64,000 nt of DNA from an uncultured Saprospiraceae bacterium (GTDB taxonomy: Bacteria; Bacteroidota; Bacteroidia; Chitinophagales; Saprospiraceae): the NCBI GenBank assembly GCA_937959275.1, contig CALGLU010000022.1, positions 194,589 to 258,588 on the forward strand, written 5' to 3'. The position numbers were made by a program, and so were the translations under genes. Under the pieces are notes generated by a model that saw only the letters and a list, made by a program, of their open reading frames with translations, made no database searches and was not told the origin of the DNA. Below, one piece after another: positions 11,601 to 18,555 of the stretch (the stretch's first letter is position 1; the number at the start of each line of letters is the position of its first letter).

Positions 11601-11947
11601 CAGACATTTTGAGAGGCCACACCTGCAGAGTTAGTTGCATTTAAAAACTGAAATTCACCTAGGTTTAAGTATAGCTCGTTGTCGACTTGGTTACCGGCAA
11701 AAAAGATATCAAGTAGTCCGTCCTGATTAAAATCGCCTAAGCCGACACCGGCGCCATTATAAAAATTCCTAAATGTATAGATATTGATACTGTCTGTCTG
11801 GATTAGATCATTGCTAAATGTAATCGCTGTTTGTTGGGAGGATAAGGCAGTAAATCGCGTGTTAGCTTGTTCTTGAGTTACACTATCTTCATTACAACCG
11901 TAAACGCATAAAGCGGTGAACAAAAGAATAGTATAAGTGGATCTCAT
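8618..11947 (-). CDS. CRTAC1-type FG-GAP/VCBS repeat surface lipoprotein
   Basis: A 1109-residue lipoprotein (signal ending VYGCNEDS) with the same two-part layout as 4667-8020. An N-terminal block of FG-GAP repeats is followed by an ASPIC/UnbV-like segment (RGFMSSVDTKVHIGLG), and then by a C-terminal repeat block opening with SAEGPASCSGDINNDGLTD. Multiple DxDxDG loops should bind calcium. It is the first gene after the hairpin terminator that follows susD, and the promoter-distal genes overlap one another, so it likely heads or continues a coupled five-gene block. The acidic residues after the lipidated Cys suggest surface exposure. Substrate unknown. Confidence 0.9.
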   Translation of the reverse strand: MRSTYTILLFTALCVYGCNEDSVTQEQANTRFTALSSQQTAITFSNDLIQTDSINIYTFRNFYNGAGVGLGDFNQDGLLDIFFAGNQVDNELYLNLGEFQFLNATNSAGVASQNVWTTGVSIVDINGDGWLDIYVCKSGDNKGENRHNELFINNGISDNSGEIKLITFTEQSKEYGLDDLGLSTHAAFFDFDKDGDLDCYLLNNSYRTVGGYDLKPGQRNERDAEGGNKLYRNESMQGDNRFTDVSETAGIYGSAIGFGLGVTIADLNGDHWPDIYVSNDFFEKDYMYINQRDGTFSEEIEERTREISMGSMGADIADLTNDGQPEIFVTEMLPREPKRYKTKVQFEDWNKYTRNIENGYFRQFGRNSLQLNVGAGQFSEISRFAGVDATDWSWGALVADYDSDGFQDIFVANGIYLDLLDQDYINFFSNAAKVREIINDPQKGMLGLIEEIPSEPISNYVFTHQGELQFEEKGRDWGLGQKGFSNGAAYGDMDNDGDLDLIINNINEAPFVLRNNSTGLHYLNISLTGSELNSHAVGAKIHAYADGNHFYREVYPQRGFMSSVDTKVHIGLGQHSVIDSIVVVWPSLTDLQTKIYDLDVDQLIQLKQTDALSSNTTSPNKDQLMSQQALLQKATMPPFKHVESEFSDFDRESLLPSMHSAEGPASCSGDINNDGLTDFYIGGASGKSGKLFIQKMNGSFYDIIISEDEKYEETDCVFFDATGNGWLDIYITSGSSEFSNGNSALIDKLYFNTKGAFSQSDQILPSFKFENSSSVDNFDFDLDGDEDLVVGVNSTPFRYGIPGSSYILENDGKGVFQKLSKSRAAGLSNIGMVSDVATGDFDNDGDKDIVFIGEWMAPQYFRNDKGTFIRDKNLFSHMSGLWTYISSNDIDNDGDEDLILGNSGLNNHFKADSLSPLRMYVNDFDQNGKIEQILCVKEGGQYIPLHLRVDLIKQLPILAKIFPNYASFAEANIEQIIPVDVLEKSLVLEIKERHSGVLLNNGSLSFEFIRFPKEAQFSSMYAGVVTDLNKDGIKDIIMGGNQYKSKPQFGIQAASTGICLIGDGTGSFTFINHQQSGLFEEGEIRSISKVDNKIIFAKNNLNASLYEIN

Positions 11948-12034
11948 GACTAAGATTTACTAGCGATGAAGATATGGAAGTGATTTAACAATATATTCTT
12001 AAAATCACTTCATGATTTAAATTGAGCTGTTGAC

Positions 12035-12065
12035 AAAAAAAACCCGTGCTATTGCTAGCACGGGT
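12035..12065 (-). terminator. Intrinsic terminator after susD
   Basis: A perfect 10-bp stem (12042-12051 with 12056-12065; ACCCGTGCTA and TAGCACGGGT) with a 4-nt loop. On the minus strand it is followed by a run of eight T residues (12035-12042 read as A on the plus strand). It lies 29 bp after the SusD stop and about 90 bp before the next ATG, so it probably lowers transcription of the CRTAC1 genes relative to susCD. Confidence 0.85.
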
Positions 12066-12093
12066 CATTTATTTTTAAATCGCTAAGCGACGA

Positions 12094-13662
12094 TTAATAA
12101 CAAGGATTCTGTACCAAGTTAGGGTTTGCGTCAATTTGTGATTTAGGAATTGGTAACAATTCTTTACACTTTTCTGTAGCAGGCTTTTCCCACCAAGCTT
12201 CAGTGTATTTTCCAAAACGAATTAAATCCGTTCTTCTGTGGTTTTCCACGAATAATTCACGTCCTCTTTCAGCTAATAAGTTGTCAGCATTTAATTCTGT
12301 GAACGGAGCAACTTCAGCTCTATCTCTAACCATGTTAACTAAAGCTAAAGCTTCTGCACTGCCATTATCCATTCTCCAGAGAGCTTCTGCTTTCATTAAA
12401 AGAACGTCGGTATATCTGAATACTGGAAAATCATTATTCATATTTGGCTGACCACCAATTTCAAACTCAAATTTTGAAACTCTGGCACCTGATTCTCTCC
12501 AAGCATTAGGAAATAATTCATTGATTTCAGCTCGAATTGTAAATGGTTCGCCATCTGGATCTACTCCTGAGGCTAATGTCCCTGAATCAGTCAACCTGAC
12601 TTTACCAGAAATATCCCATTGTGGGCCAATTAAGAAATTACTTCGTTGTGTTGATGGACCTGCTTCTGTATTTGGTGTCCCTTTTCTAAGATCTCCATCT
12701 TCATATGAGTTGTAGAAATCCTCCATTGTACACCAGCCGTTCCAAGGTTGAGCAGCCAAGCTATATGTCTGTTGATTGATATAACTTAAGGTTCTCATGA
12801 CCATGTTATGTCCGCCAGCAAATACAGCATCGTAAGGGATAGCGAATATAAACTCAGAAGAACCAGAATTTTCAATATTGAAATTTGCGAAATAATCTGC
12901 TTCCATTGAATAGTTACCCGAGTTGATGATCGCATCACAAGCTGTTAATGCTTTAGACCATTGTGGAGTACCACTATAGACCTCAGCATTTAAATAGAGT
13001 TTTGCCAAAGCCATTTGAACAACCATCTGGTTAACACGACCATAAGTCGTCCCATCAACACTAGTTGACACCTTCGACAGGTTTTCTGTTAATTCACTTT
13101 CTACAAAAGCGTATACTTCTGCTCTTGAATTTGTAGCAGGATTAGGGTCAGCATCAGCAAATGATGTCACGATAGGGACATTACCAAACTGATCCAATAA
13201 CCACATATAGTAGACAGCTCTCAAAGCCTTTAATTCTCCAATGAATGGATCTGTCAAAGGATTGCCTAATTCTTCAAATTGAAAGATTAAACGATTACAA
13301 GATGCAACACCTCCAAATAAAAATGAGTACGAACCATTTGGCTCAGGATCTTCTGCAGTCCAATTTTGTTGGTGCAACCTCACCCAGTGACCACCGTCAC
13401 CCCAGTCTGGACCTCTTGTTGGTACAGTTAATTCATCCGAGGATACTTCTTGAGTAGATCCATATCCACCATTTGCATATCCATACATGGCTGTATAGGC
13501 AGCACCAAGTGCTGAGATTAATTCTTCTTCAGTTTGGAAGAAGTTATCAGAAGTTACCTGGCTAAAAACCTCTTCATCGAGATTTGTACATGCAGGCATA
13601 AAAGCTATAATGGCAAAACACACCATAACTAGCTTTAATGATAAAAATTTATAATTCTTCAT
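12094..13662 (-). CDS. SusD/RagB family outer-membrane nutrient-binding lipoprotein
   Basis: A 522-residue protein. The signal ends AFMPACTNLDEE (lipoprotein). The typical SusD order follows: an N-terminal region with LISALGAAYTAMYGYANGG, TPR-like helices (GELKALRAVYYMWLLDQFGNVP) and a C-terminal RagB/SusD domain with FRYTDVLLMKAEALWR, then GRELFVENHRRTDLIRFGK. SusD proteins bind glycans or peptides on the cell surface and act as a lid for the SusC channel. It starts 24 bp after susC and ends before an intrinsic terminator. No glycoside hydrolase is next to it, so the substrate cannot be inferred from the sequence. Confidence 0.95.
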   Translation of the reverse strand: MKNYKFLSLKLVMVCFAIIAFMPACTNLDEEVFSQVTSDNFFQTEEELISALGAAYTAMYGYANGGYGSTQEVSSDELTVPTRGPDWGDGGHWVRLHQQNWTAEDPEPNGSYSFLFGGVASCNRLIFQFEELGNPLTDPFIGELKALRAVYYMWLLDQFGNVPIVTSFADADPNPATNSRAEVYAFVESELTENLSKVSTSVDGTTYGRVNQMVVQMALAKLYLNAEVYSGTPQWSKALTACDAIINSGNYSMEADYFANFNIENSGSSEFIFAIPYDAVFAGGHNMVMRTLSYINQQTYSLAAQPWNGWCTMEDFYNSYEDGDLRKGTPNTEAGPSTQRSNFLIGPQWDISGKVRLTDSGTLASGVDPDGEPFTIRAEINELFPNAWRESGARVSKFEFEIGGQPNMNNDFPVFRYTDVLLMKAEALWRMDNGSAEALALVNMVRDRAEVAPFTELNADNLLAERGRELFVENHRRTDLIRFGKYTEAWWEKPATEKCKELLPIPKSQIDANPNLVQNPCY

Positions 13663-13686
13663 AATTATTATTTCTAAATAAATTAA

Positions 13687-16647
13687 TTAAAATCCAAGAT
13701 TCACACCAAACGTAAATCCTCTTGCAGAAAAATATGTATTTCTTCTGTCGATACCTGGAGCTAATTTCCCAAACTCGCTATCACCATCTTGTAGTCTCGG
13801 TTCAGGAGAAACTCCTGAATAACCTGTAATAGTGAATAAGTTTTGACCCGTAACATATAATCTTACTTTACTAAATCCAGCTCCTAATTTGTCTGGATCT
13901 ATACTGTAACCAATTGTTGCGTTATCTAGTTTAACGAAAGATGCATTTTCTACATGATAACTTGAAAATTGTGGCTGATCTGTCAGAGAACGGATATCCT
14001 CAGAGCTAGCTAAAATATTATATGCAGAGATTGCTGGAGGTGCTTCGTAGAACGCTCGGAAGGTATTGATTAAATCATGACCTAATACTGCTCTAAAGAA
14101 TACGTTCACATCGATTGCTCCAAACGAAAGAGAGTTGTTTAAACCAAAATTAAATTTTGGCCATCCATTCCCGATAACTGCTCGATCACTGATGTCATCT
14201 TGTACACCATCTTGGTCAACATCGACAAAGTTCCATGAGCCATCACCATTAACAGGATTCGTTTCATCTACTACAAGACCCCATAATTGACCTAGATCAG
14301 CACCCTCTTGTAGTCTTACTAAAGGTGTACCGTTTTGTCCAGGTGACCCTAGATTTGCACCATCTATAAATCCATCGTTAAGACCTGTGCCATCAGCATT
14401 GGTCAACGAATTTAGTTGTGGTGTAAACCATCGACTTCCTGAAAAGCCAATGTTCCAGTTTTTTCCGCCACCTAAATCAACATTATAATTTAAGGCAACT
14501 TCTATCCCTGAGTTAGAAACTTGACCAATATTCAATTTGGTAGATCCAAACAAATTTGGAGGGACAGGTACGTTAAATGTAAACAATCCGTCATCTGTTG
14601 TTGCATTGTAGTATTCTACAGATCCAGTCAACTTGTAGTCCATGACTGAGAAATCAACACCGACATTGTATTCCGTTTTTCTTTCCCATTTCAAATTTGG
14701 ATTTGGATTAGATGAAGGTCCAAAACTAGGAACAAAACTTCCATTGAAAAAGAAGTTTCCACTAGGTCCAAATCTCTGTAGTGATAATAGACTCTCATCT
14801 ACGTTTGCACCTGTTTGACCATAACTTGCTCTAAATTTCAACTGATCAAAACCAGATATACCTGCAGCTTTTACAAGATCTACACCGGCACTAACGGCTG
14901 GAAAAAGTCCCCACTGATTATCCACACCAAAACGCGAAGATCCATCTCTTCTTAAACTAGCTGTTACAAAGTATGTATTATCTATATTCAAGTTAGCTCT
15001 ACCAAAAAACGATATAAGTTTGTTCGTGTTTTTGTAAGAATAAACATTTGCTAATCCGTTTGCAAAATCACCAGCAGCTCCCAAATTATTGAATGTAAAA
15101 GCATCTGTTAAGAAATCACCAGCTTCAATCCCTGAGCCGCTAAATTCAAAATCTTGATACTCATATCCCGCCAAAAGTTTTAACTCAGTACCTGCTGAAA
15201 TATCAGCAGCATAGTTAGCTTCTAGTCTGAATAATTGATCCTCACGCTCGTCTGTTCTTGTTCTTGCAAGCCCGTTTCTATTTTCACCTACCCAAAAGCT
15301 ATTTTTATCATAGTACCATTCTTCAGTTTCATTTCCTCTTTGTCGAGAATAGAAAACACCAACTTTCAAAGCATCAGTGACTGAATAATCAGCTCTTATG
15401 TTACCTGTTAATGCTTTATCTGTCCCATTGTGAGGATTCTGCTCGATAATGGCCACTGGATTATAATAATCAAACAACACTTCTTGCTGATAACCGTCCC
15501 ATCTGTTAAAAGCTGGATCTGACTCATTTAGCGTTATTGGAGATGTAGGATTATGAATGGTCGCATATCTAAATGCTTCTTCATGACCTAATTGACTGTT
15601 TTCAGTACTTGATGTAAGGGTAGCTGTAACGGATAATTTATCATCCATTGCCTTTTGAGTAAGGTTAGCTCTGAAGTTTAATCGATCAAATCCAGTCTCT
15701 CTTGCTATACCTTTTACATCTCTATAGTTACCTGATATTCTATAAGACGTCTGTTTTGTACCACCACTCAATGATACATTGTGGATATGTGAGGTTCCTG
15801 TTTGAGTAATTTCATCAAACCATGCAGTACTTGCACCTCTATCCGTTCCGCCACCAAAAGCACGATAAGCATCTGGTCCTAACACATCAACAACTCTATC
15901 CTTAGTTTCAAAAGATACTTGACCATTGTAGGTGACTTGCGATGTACCTGCCTCTCCCTTCTTAGTTGTGATCAAAATCACACCAGCGGCACCTCGAGTA
16001 CCATATATTGCTGCTGCTGAGGCATCTTTTAAGACATCAATAGATGCGATATCTTGAGGCTCAATACTATTCAAATCTCCTCCTAGAACTCCATCAATCA
16101 CGATCAATGGAGAAGAACTAGCTCCAACTGAAGATAATCCTCTAAGACGAATATCGAAATCGCCATTTGGATTAGATCCAGGTCGAGCAATCACAAGTCC
16201 ACCGACTTTACCTTGTAGTAATTGTGTCGGACTATTGACATTACCTTGATTGAAATCTTCTGCCTTAACAGATGCGATAGAACTGGTAACTTCTCTTGTT
16301 TTTTGAGTACCGTATCCGGTAACGACAATTTCATCTAAAAGCTCACCAGCACTCATGTTGATGTTTAGAACATTGCTGTTACCAAGAGGTACAATTTGGT
16401 TGGAATATCCAGCATAGGATATTTCTAGGGCAGAGGCACCATCAGGCACTTCTAAGGAGAAGTTTCCGTCAAGATCAGTAATGGTTCCAGTCGTTGTACC
16501 ATCAACGAGAACGCTTGCCCCAATTAAGGGTTCATTTGAACTGCCATCAGTGATAACTCCTGATATGGTTCTTTGAGCTTGCAGCCCGACAGAACACAAC
16601 AGCATAAATAGAAAACACAAACCTAGATAGGTTGTTATTTTTTTCAT
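13687..16647 (-). CDS. SusC/RagA family TonB-linked outer-membrane transporter
   Basis: A 986-residue protein with a signal peptide (ending GLQAQ). It has an N-terminal carboxypeptidase-regulatory-like domain (SGVITDGSSNEPLIGASVLV), then the TonB box/plug with the SusC hallmark DEIVVTGYGTQK and the plug motif IDVLKDASAAAIYGTRGA, then a long beta-barrel ending in an aromatic residue (FGVNLGF). It imports large substrates captured by SusD using TonB energy. It is the first gene of the minus-strand locus and is divergent from a LacI-type regulator across a 179-bp gap, which suggests sugar-responsive control. Confidence 0.96.
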   Translation of the reverse strand: MKKITTYLGLCFLFMLLCSVGLQAQRTISGVITDGSSNEPLIGASVLVDGTTTGTITDLDGNFSLEVPDGASALEISYAGYSNQIVPLGNSNVLNINMSAGELLDEIVVTGYGTQKTREVTSSIASVKAEDFNQGNVNSPTQLLQGKVGGLVIARPGSNPNGDFDIRLRGLSSVGASSSPLIVIDGVLGGDLNSIEPQDIASIDVLKDASAAAIYGTRGAAGVILITTKKGEAGTSQVTYNGQVSFETKDRVVDVLGPDAYRAFGGGTDRGASTAWFDEITQTGTSHIHNVSLSGGTKQTSYRISGNYRDVKGIARETGFDRLNFRANLTQKAMDDKLSVTATLTSSTENSQLGHEEAFRYATIHNPTSPITLNESDPAFNRWDGYQQEVLFDYYNPVAIIEQNPHNGTDKALTGNIRADYSVTDALKVGVFYSRQRGNETEEWYYDKNSFWVGENRNGLARTRTDEREDQLFRLEANYAADISAGTELKLLAGYEYQDFEFSGSGIEAGDFLTDAFTFNNLGAAGDFANGLANVYSYKNTNKLISFFGRANLNIDNTYFVTASLRRDGSSRFGVDNQWGLFPAVSAGVDLVKAAGISGFDQLKFRASYGQTGANVDESLLSLQRFGPSGNFFFNGSFVPSFGPSSNPNPNLKWERKTEYNVGVDFSVMDYKLTGSVEYYNATTDDGLFTFNVPVPPNLFGSTKLNIGQVSNSGIEVALNYNVDLGGGKNWNIGFSGSRWFTPQLNSLTNADGTGLNDGFIDGANLGSPGQNGTPLVRLQEGADLGQLWGLVVDETNPVNGDGSWNFVDVDQDGVQDDISDRAVIGNGWPKFNFGLNNSLSFGAIDVNVFFRAVLGHDLINTFRAFYEAPPAISAYNILASSEDIRSLTDQPQFSSYHVENASFVKLDNATIGYSIDPDKLGAGFSKVRLYVTGQNLFTITGYSGVSPEPRLQDGDSEFGKLAPGIDRRNTYFSARGFTFGVNLGF

Positions 16648-16762
16648 GTGAGATAGTTTTTGTTAGTAATTAACCATTTAATATCTAAATGCTAAGCAAT
16701 TATAGTGAAGATTTATAACAGTATAGAGCTTTCATAATCTTTAAATTAGTAAATCAGCTCCG

Positions 16763-16795
16763 TTAACGATTACGAAAACTTCGATTTTTAACGAT
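16763..16795. promoter_or_regulatory. Direct repeat TTAACGAT in the susC-lacI intergenic region
   Basis: The 8-mer TTAACGAT occurs at 16763-16770 and again at 16788-16795, 25 bp apart. The first copy sits in the palindrome CGTTAACG (16761-16768). The repeats are 32-64 bp upstream of the LacI start and about 115-150 bp upstream of susC. Position fits a regulator site, but I cannot show that LacI binds here, and no clear TAnnTTTG element was found in this gap. Confidence 0.35.
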
Positions 16796-16826
16796 CTTGG
16801 TAACTTAGCAGACATAAAGTGGCAAA

Positions 16827-17849
16827 ATGGACCAAAAAGCAAGGCTAATCGATATCGCACGGGCGCTTAACATATCAGTGACAACGGTATCCAGAGCTTT
16901 GAATAATAAGTTGGATATCAGCAAGCAAACTAAACAAGCCGTCCTTGATCTGGCAAAAGAACTGAACTATCAACCCAATACCCTAGCTATCTCCCTACGT
17001 AAAAAAAGAACATTGAAGCTAATCGGTGTTGTACTGCCTAATGTAGACCATTACTTCTTTTCAACCTTATTGCAGGGGATTATGAGTGAAGCGCATCAAA
17101 ACAACTATCTAGTCCTTGTCGCAGAATCTTCTCAGGACGCGACGAAAGAGAGGGAGATTCTGGAAGAATTCGTTAGTTATGGGGTCAATGGAGTGTTGTT
17201 AGCACCATCACGAGAAAGCAACTACGAAGAGAATCTACTACCTTTAGTAAAACAACGAATTCCTATTGTCTTAATGGATCGAACCTATGCTGATTATTCA
17301 AGTCATTTTGTACAAAGTGATGATTACAATGGAGCATTGGAGGCGGTTAATTTGTTGATAAAAAACGGATATAAGCGTATTGCACATATTCGAGGATCTG
17401 ATCATTGGTCGATTGGTAGTGAGCGTTATCGTGGCTATGCAGATGCCTTAACTCAAAATGGACGTGAGATCCTAAAAGAATATGTTGTGAGCTGCACCTT
17501 GGCAAATAAGGAGGAAGGGTTTCAAGCAGCAACGACATTATTTAATTTGCCCAATCCCCCCGATGCTGTATTTACAGTGACTGATAATGTCGCAGCAGGT
17601 GTGATTGAATATTGTAACCAATTCAATCTTTTTATTCCTGAGCAAGTCGGTGTTGTGGGCTTTAGCAATGCGGAAATTTCGGCCTTATTGTCTCCCGGTC
17701 TAACAACTGTTGAGCAGAAGGGACAGGATATTGGGAAGTTAGCATTCTCGTTTTTTTTGCAATCACTTTCTGACAAGTCCAAAGTGTTTCAAAAAACATT
17801 TGAGTCGAAGCTGATCGTGCGAGAGAGCTGTGGGTCTCAATTAAGTTAG
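16827..17849 (+). CDS. LacI family transcriptional regulator
   Basis: A 340-residue regulator of typical family length. The N-terminal helix-turn-helix is clear (LIDIARALNISVTTVSRALN, then the hinge helix region NYQPNTLAISLRKKRT). A periplasmic-binding-like sugar-sensing domain follows (LIGVVLPNVDHYFFSTLLQG, VLMDRTY, GYKRIAHIRG, PDAVFTVTDNVAAGVIEY, VGVVGFSNAEISALLSPGLTTV). It is divergent from susC, the usual arrangement for a local repressor or activator responding to a sugar or sugar phosphate. I infer control of the susCD locus and perhaps of the GMC dehydrogenase downstream. Confidence 0.94.
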   Translation: MDQKARLIDIARALNISVTTVSRALNNKLDISKQTKQAVLDLAKELNYQPNTLAISLRKKRTLKLIGVVLPNVDHYFFSTLLQGIMSEAHQNNYLVLVAESSQDATKEREILEEFVSYGVNGVLLAPSRESNYEENLLPLVKQRIPIVLMDRTYADYSSHFVQSDDYNGALEAVNLLIKNGYKRIAHIRGSDHWSIGSERYRGYADALTQNGREILKEYVVSCTLANKEEGFQAATTLFNLPNPPDAVFTVTDNVAAGVIEYCNQFNLFIPEQVGVVGFSNAEISALLSPGLTTVEQKGQDIGKLAFSFFLQSLSDKSKVFQKTFESKLIVRESCGSQLS

Positions 17850-17910
17850 TGAAGGAGTATTGTGAAGTGGGAAGTTGATAGTGGTTAATGGGTAAAGGAT
17901 AGATTCGTTG

Positions 17911-17930
17911 GGACGAAGCGTGCTTCGTCC
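17911..17930. repeat. Palindromic REP-like element
   Basis: Two perfect 9-bp arms (GGACGAAGC and GCTTCGTCC) are separated by GT. The element lies between convergent genes (LacI stop at 17849, small subunit stop at 17958). A related palindrome occurs at 28110-28128. It lacks a T tract on either side, so a simple terminator is less likely than a dispersed extragenic palindrome. Confidence 0.6.
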
Positions 17931-17957
17931 GCACATTGAATTTTAAAATAGTAGAAT

Positions 17958-18551
17958 TTAGAAAGTCCACCGATTACCAACCTCAGACACTGGTTTACAT
18001 CCATCATATTCTTGTGGAATTGGATCATAATTAAGGACATGTTTTCCAATCTCTTCAGATGAAAAATAGGCCCAGATGGCCATCGATTTTAAAGAGCGGT
18101 AAAAGCTAATTGTCTGTGGTTCACCAACTGCCGTGCCCCATACACCCATGTTGAATTTTCCACCTTTTGTCTCTGCGGATTGAAGAAAGGATTGTTTGTC
18201 TGCCGCTGTCAAACTGCTGAATGTATCCCCATACTGATCGATACATTCCTGATTAAAAGTTTGAAGATCAGCTCTTAATTTATCTTGGGATTTTTTATCA
18301 TAGGTCTTGGCAAAAAGCTTATCTAAAAATACATCAACGTTGACATCTAGTGCGCCAGGGGTTTCAGTAGTCGGTAGGATCGTGTCTACAAGTGCAGAGA
18401 TCGTCTGAGCTTCATCTTGATCTAAGAACAGAGGCTTCCAGCCCAATCTATCTTCTGATTGACATGATTGCAATAATGAGAGAAGTGTTGGAGCCATAAT
18501 GGTTGCTCCTGCAGCCAGTCCTGTACGTTTTAAGAGTTTTCTTCTGTCCAT
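17958..18551 (-). CDS. Gluconate 2-dehydrogenase subunit 3-like protein (small subunit of GMC dehydrogenase)
   Basis: A 197-residue protein. The N-terminus MDRRKLLKRTGLAAGATIM, with LLSLLQSC after it, is a Tat-like signal that may also carry a lipobox. The body matches the gluconate_2-dh3 family: an early DQDEAQTISALVDTILPTTETPGA segment and a distal SLKSMAIWAYFSSEEIGKHV region. Family members escort or stabilise the FAD-containing GMC subunit and co-export it to the periplasm. It starts 4 bp after the GMC gene, so both are one operon. No cytochrome c subunit is encoded beside it, so the electron acceptor is unclear. Confidence 0.9.
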   Translation of the reverse strand: MDRRKLLKRTGLAAGATIMAPTLLSLLQSCQSEDRLGWKPLFLDQDEAQTISALVDTILPTTETPGALDVNVDVFLDKLFAKTYDKKSQDKLRADLQTFNQECIDQYGDTFSSLTAADKQSFLQSAETKGGKFNMGVWGTAVGEPQTISFYRSLKSMAIWAYFSSEEIGKHVLNYDPIPQEYDGCKPVSEVGNRWTF

Positions 18552-18555
18552 AGGT

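Noticed and set aside
17662-17970. Minus-strand open frame of 102 codons overlapping the LacI gene end.
   Set aside because: It lies mostly inside the clear LacI coding region in another frame and has no family match.
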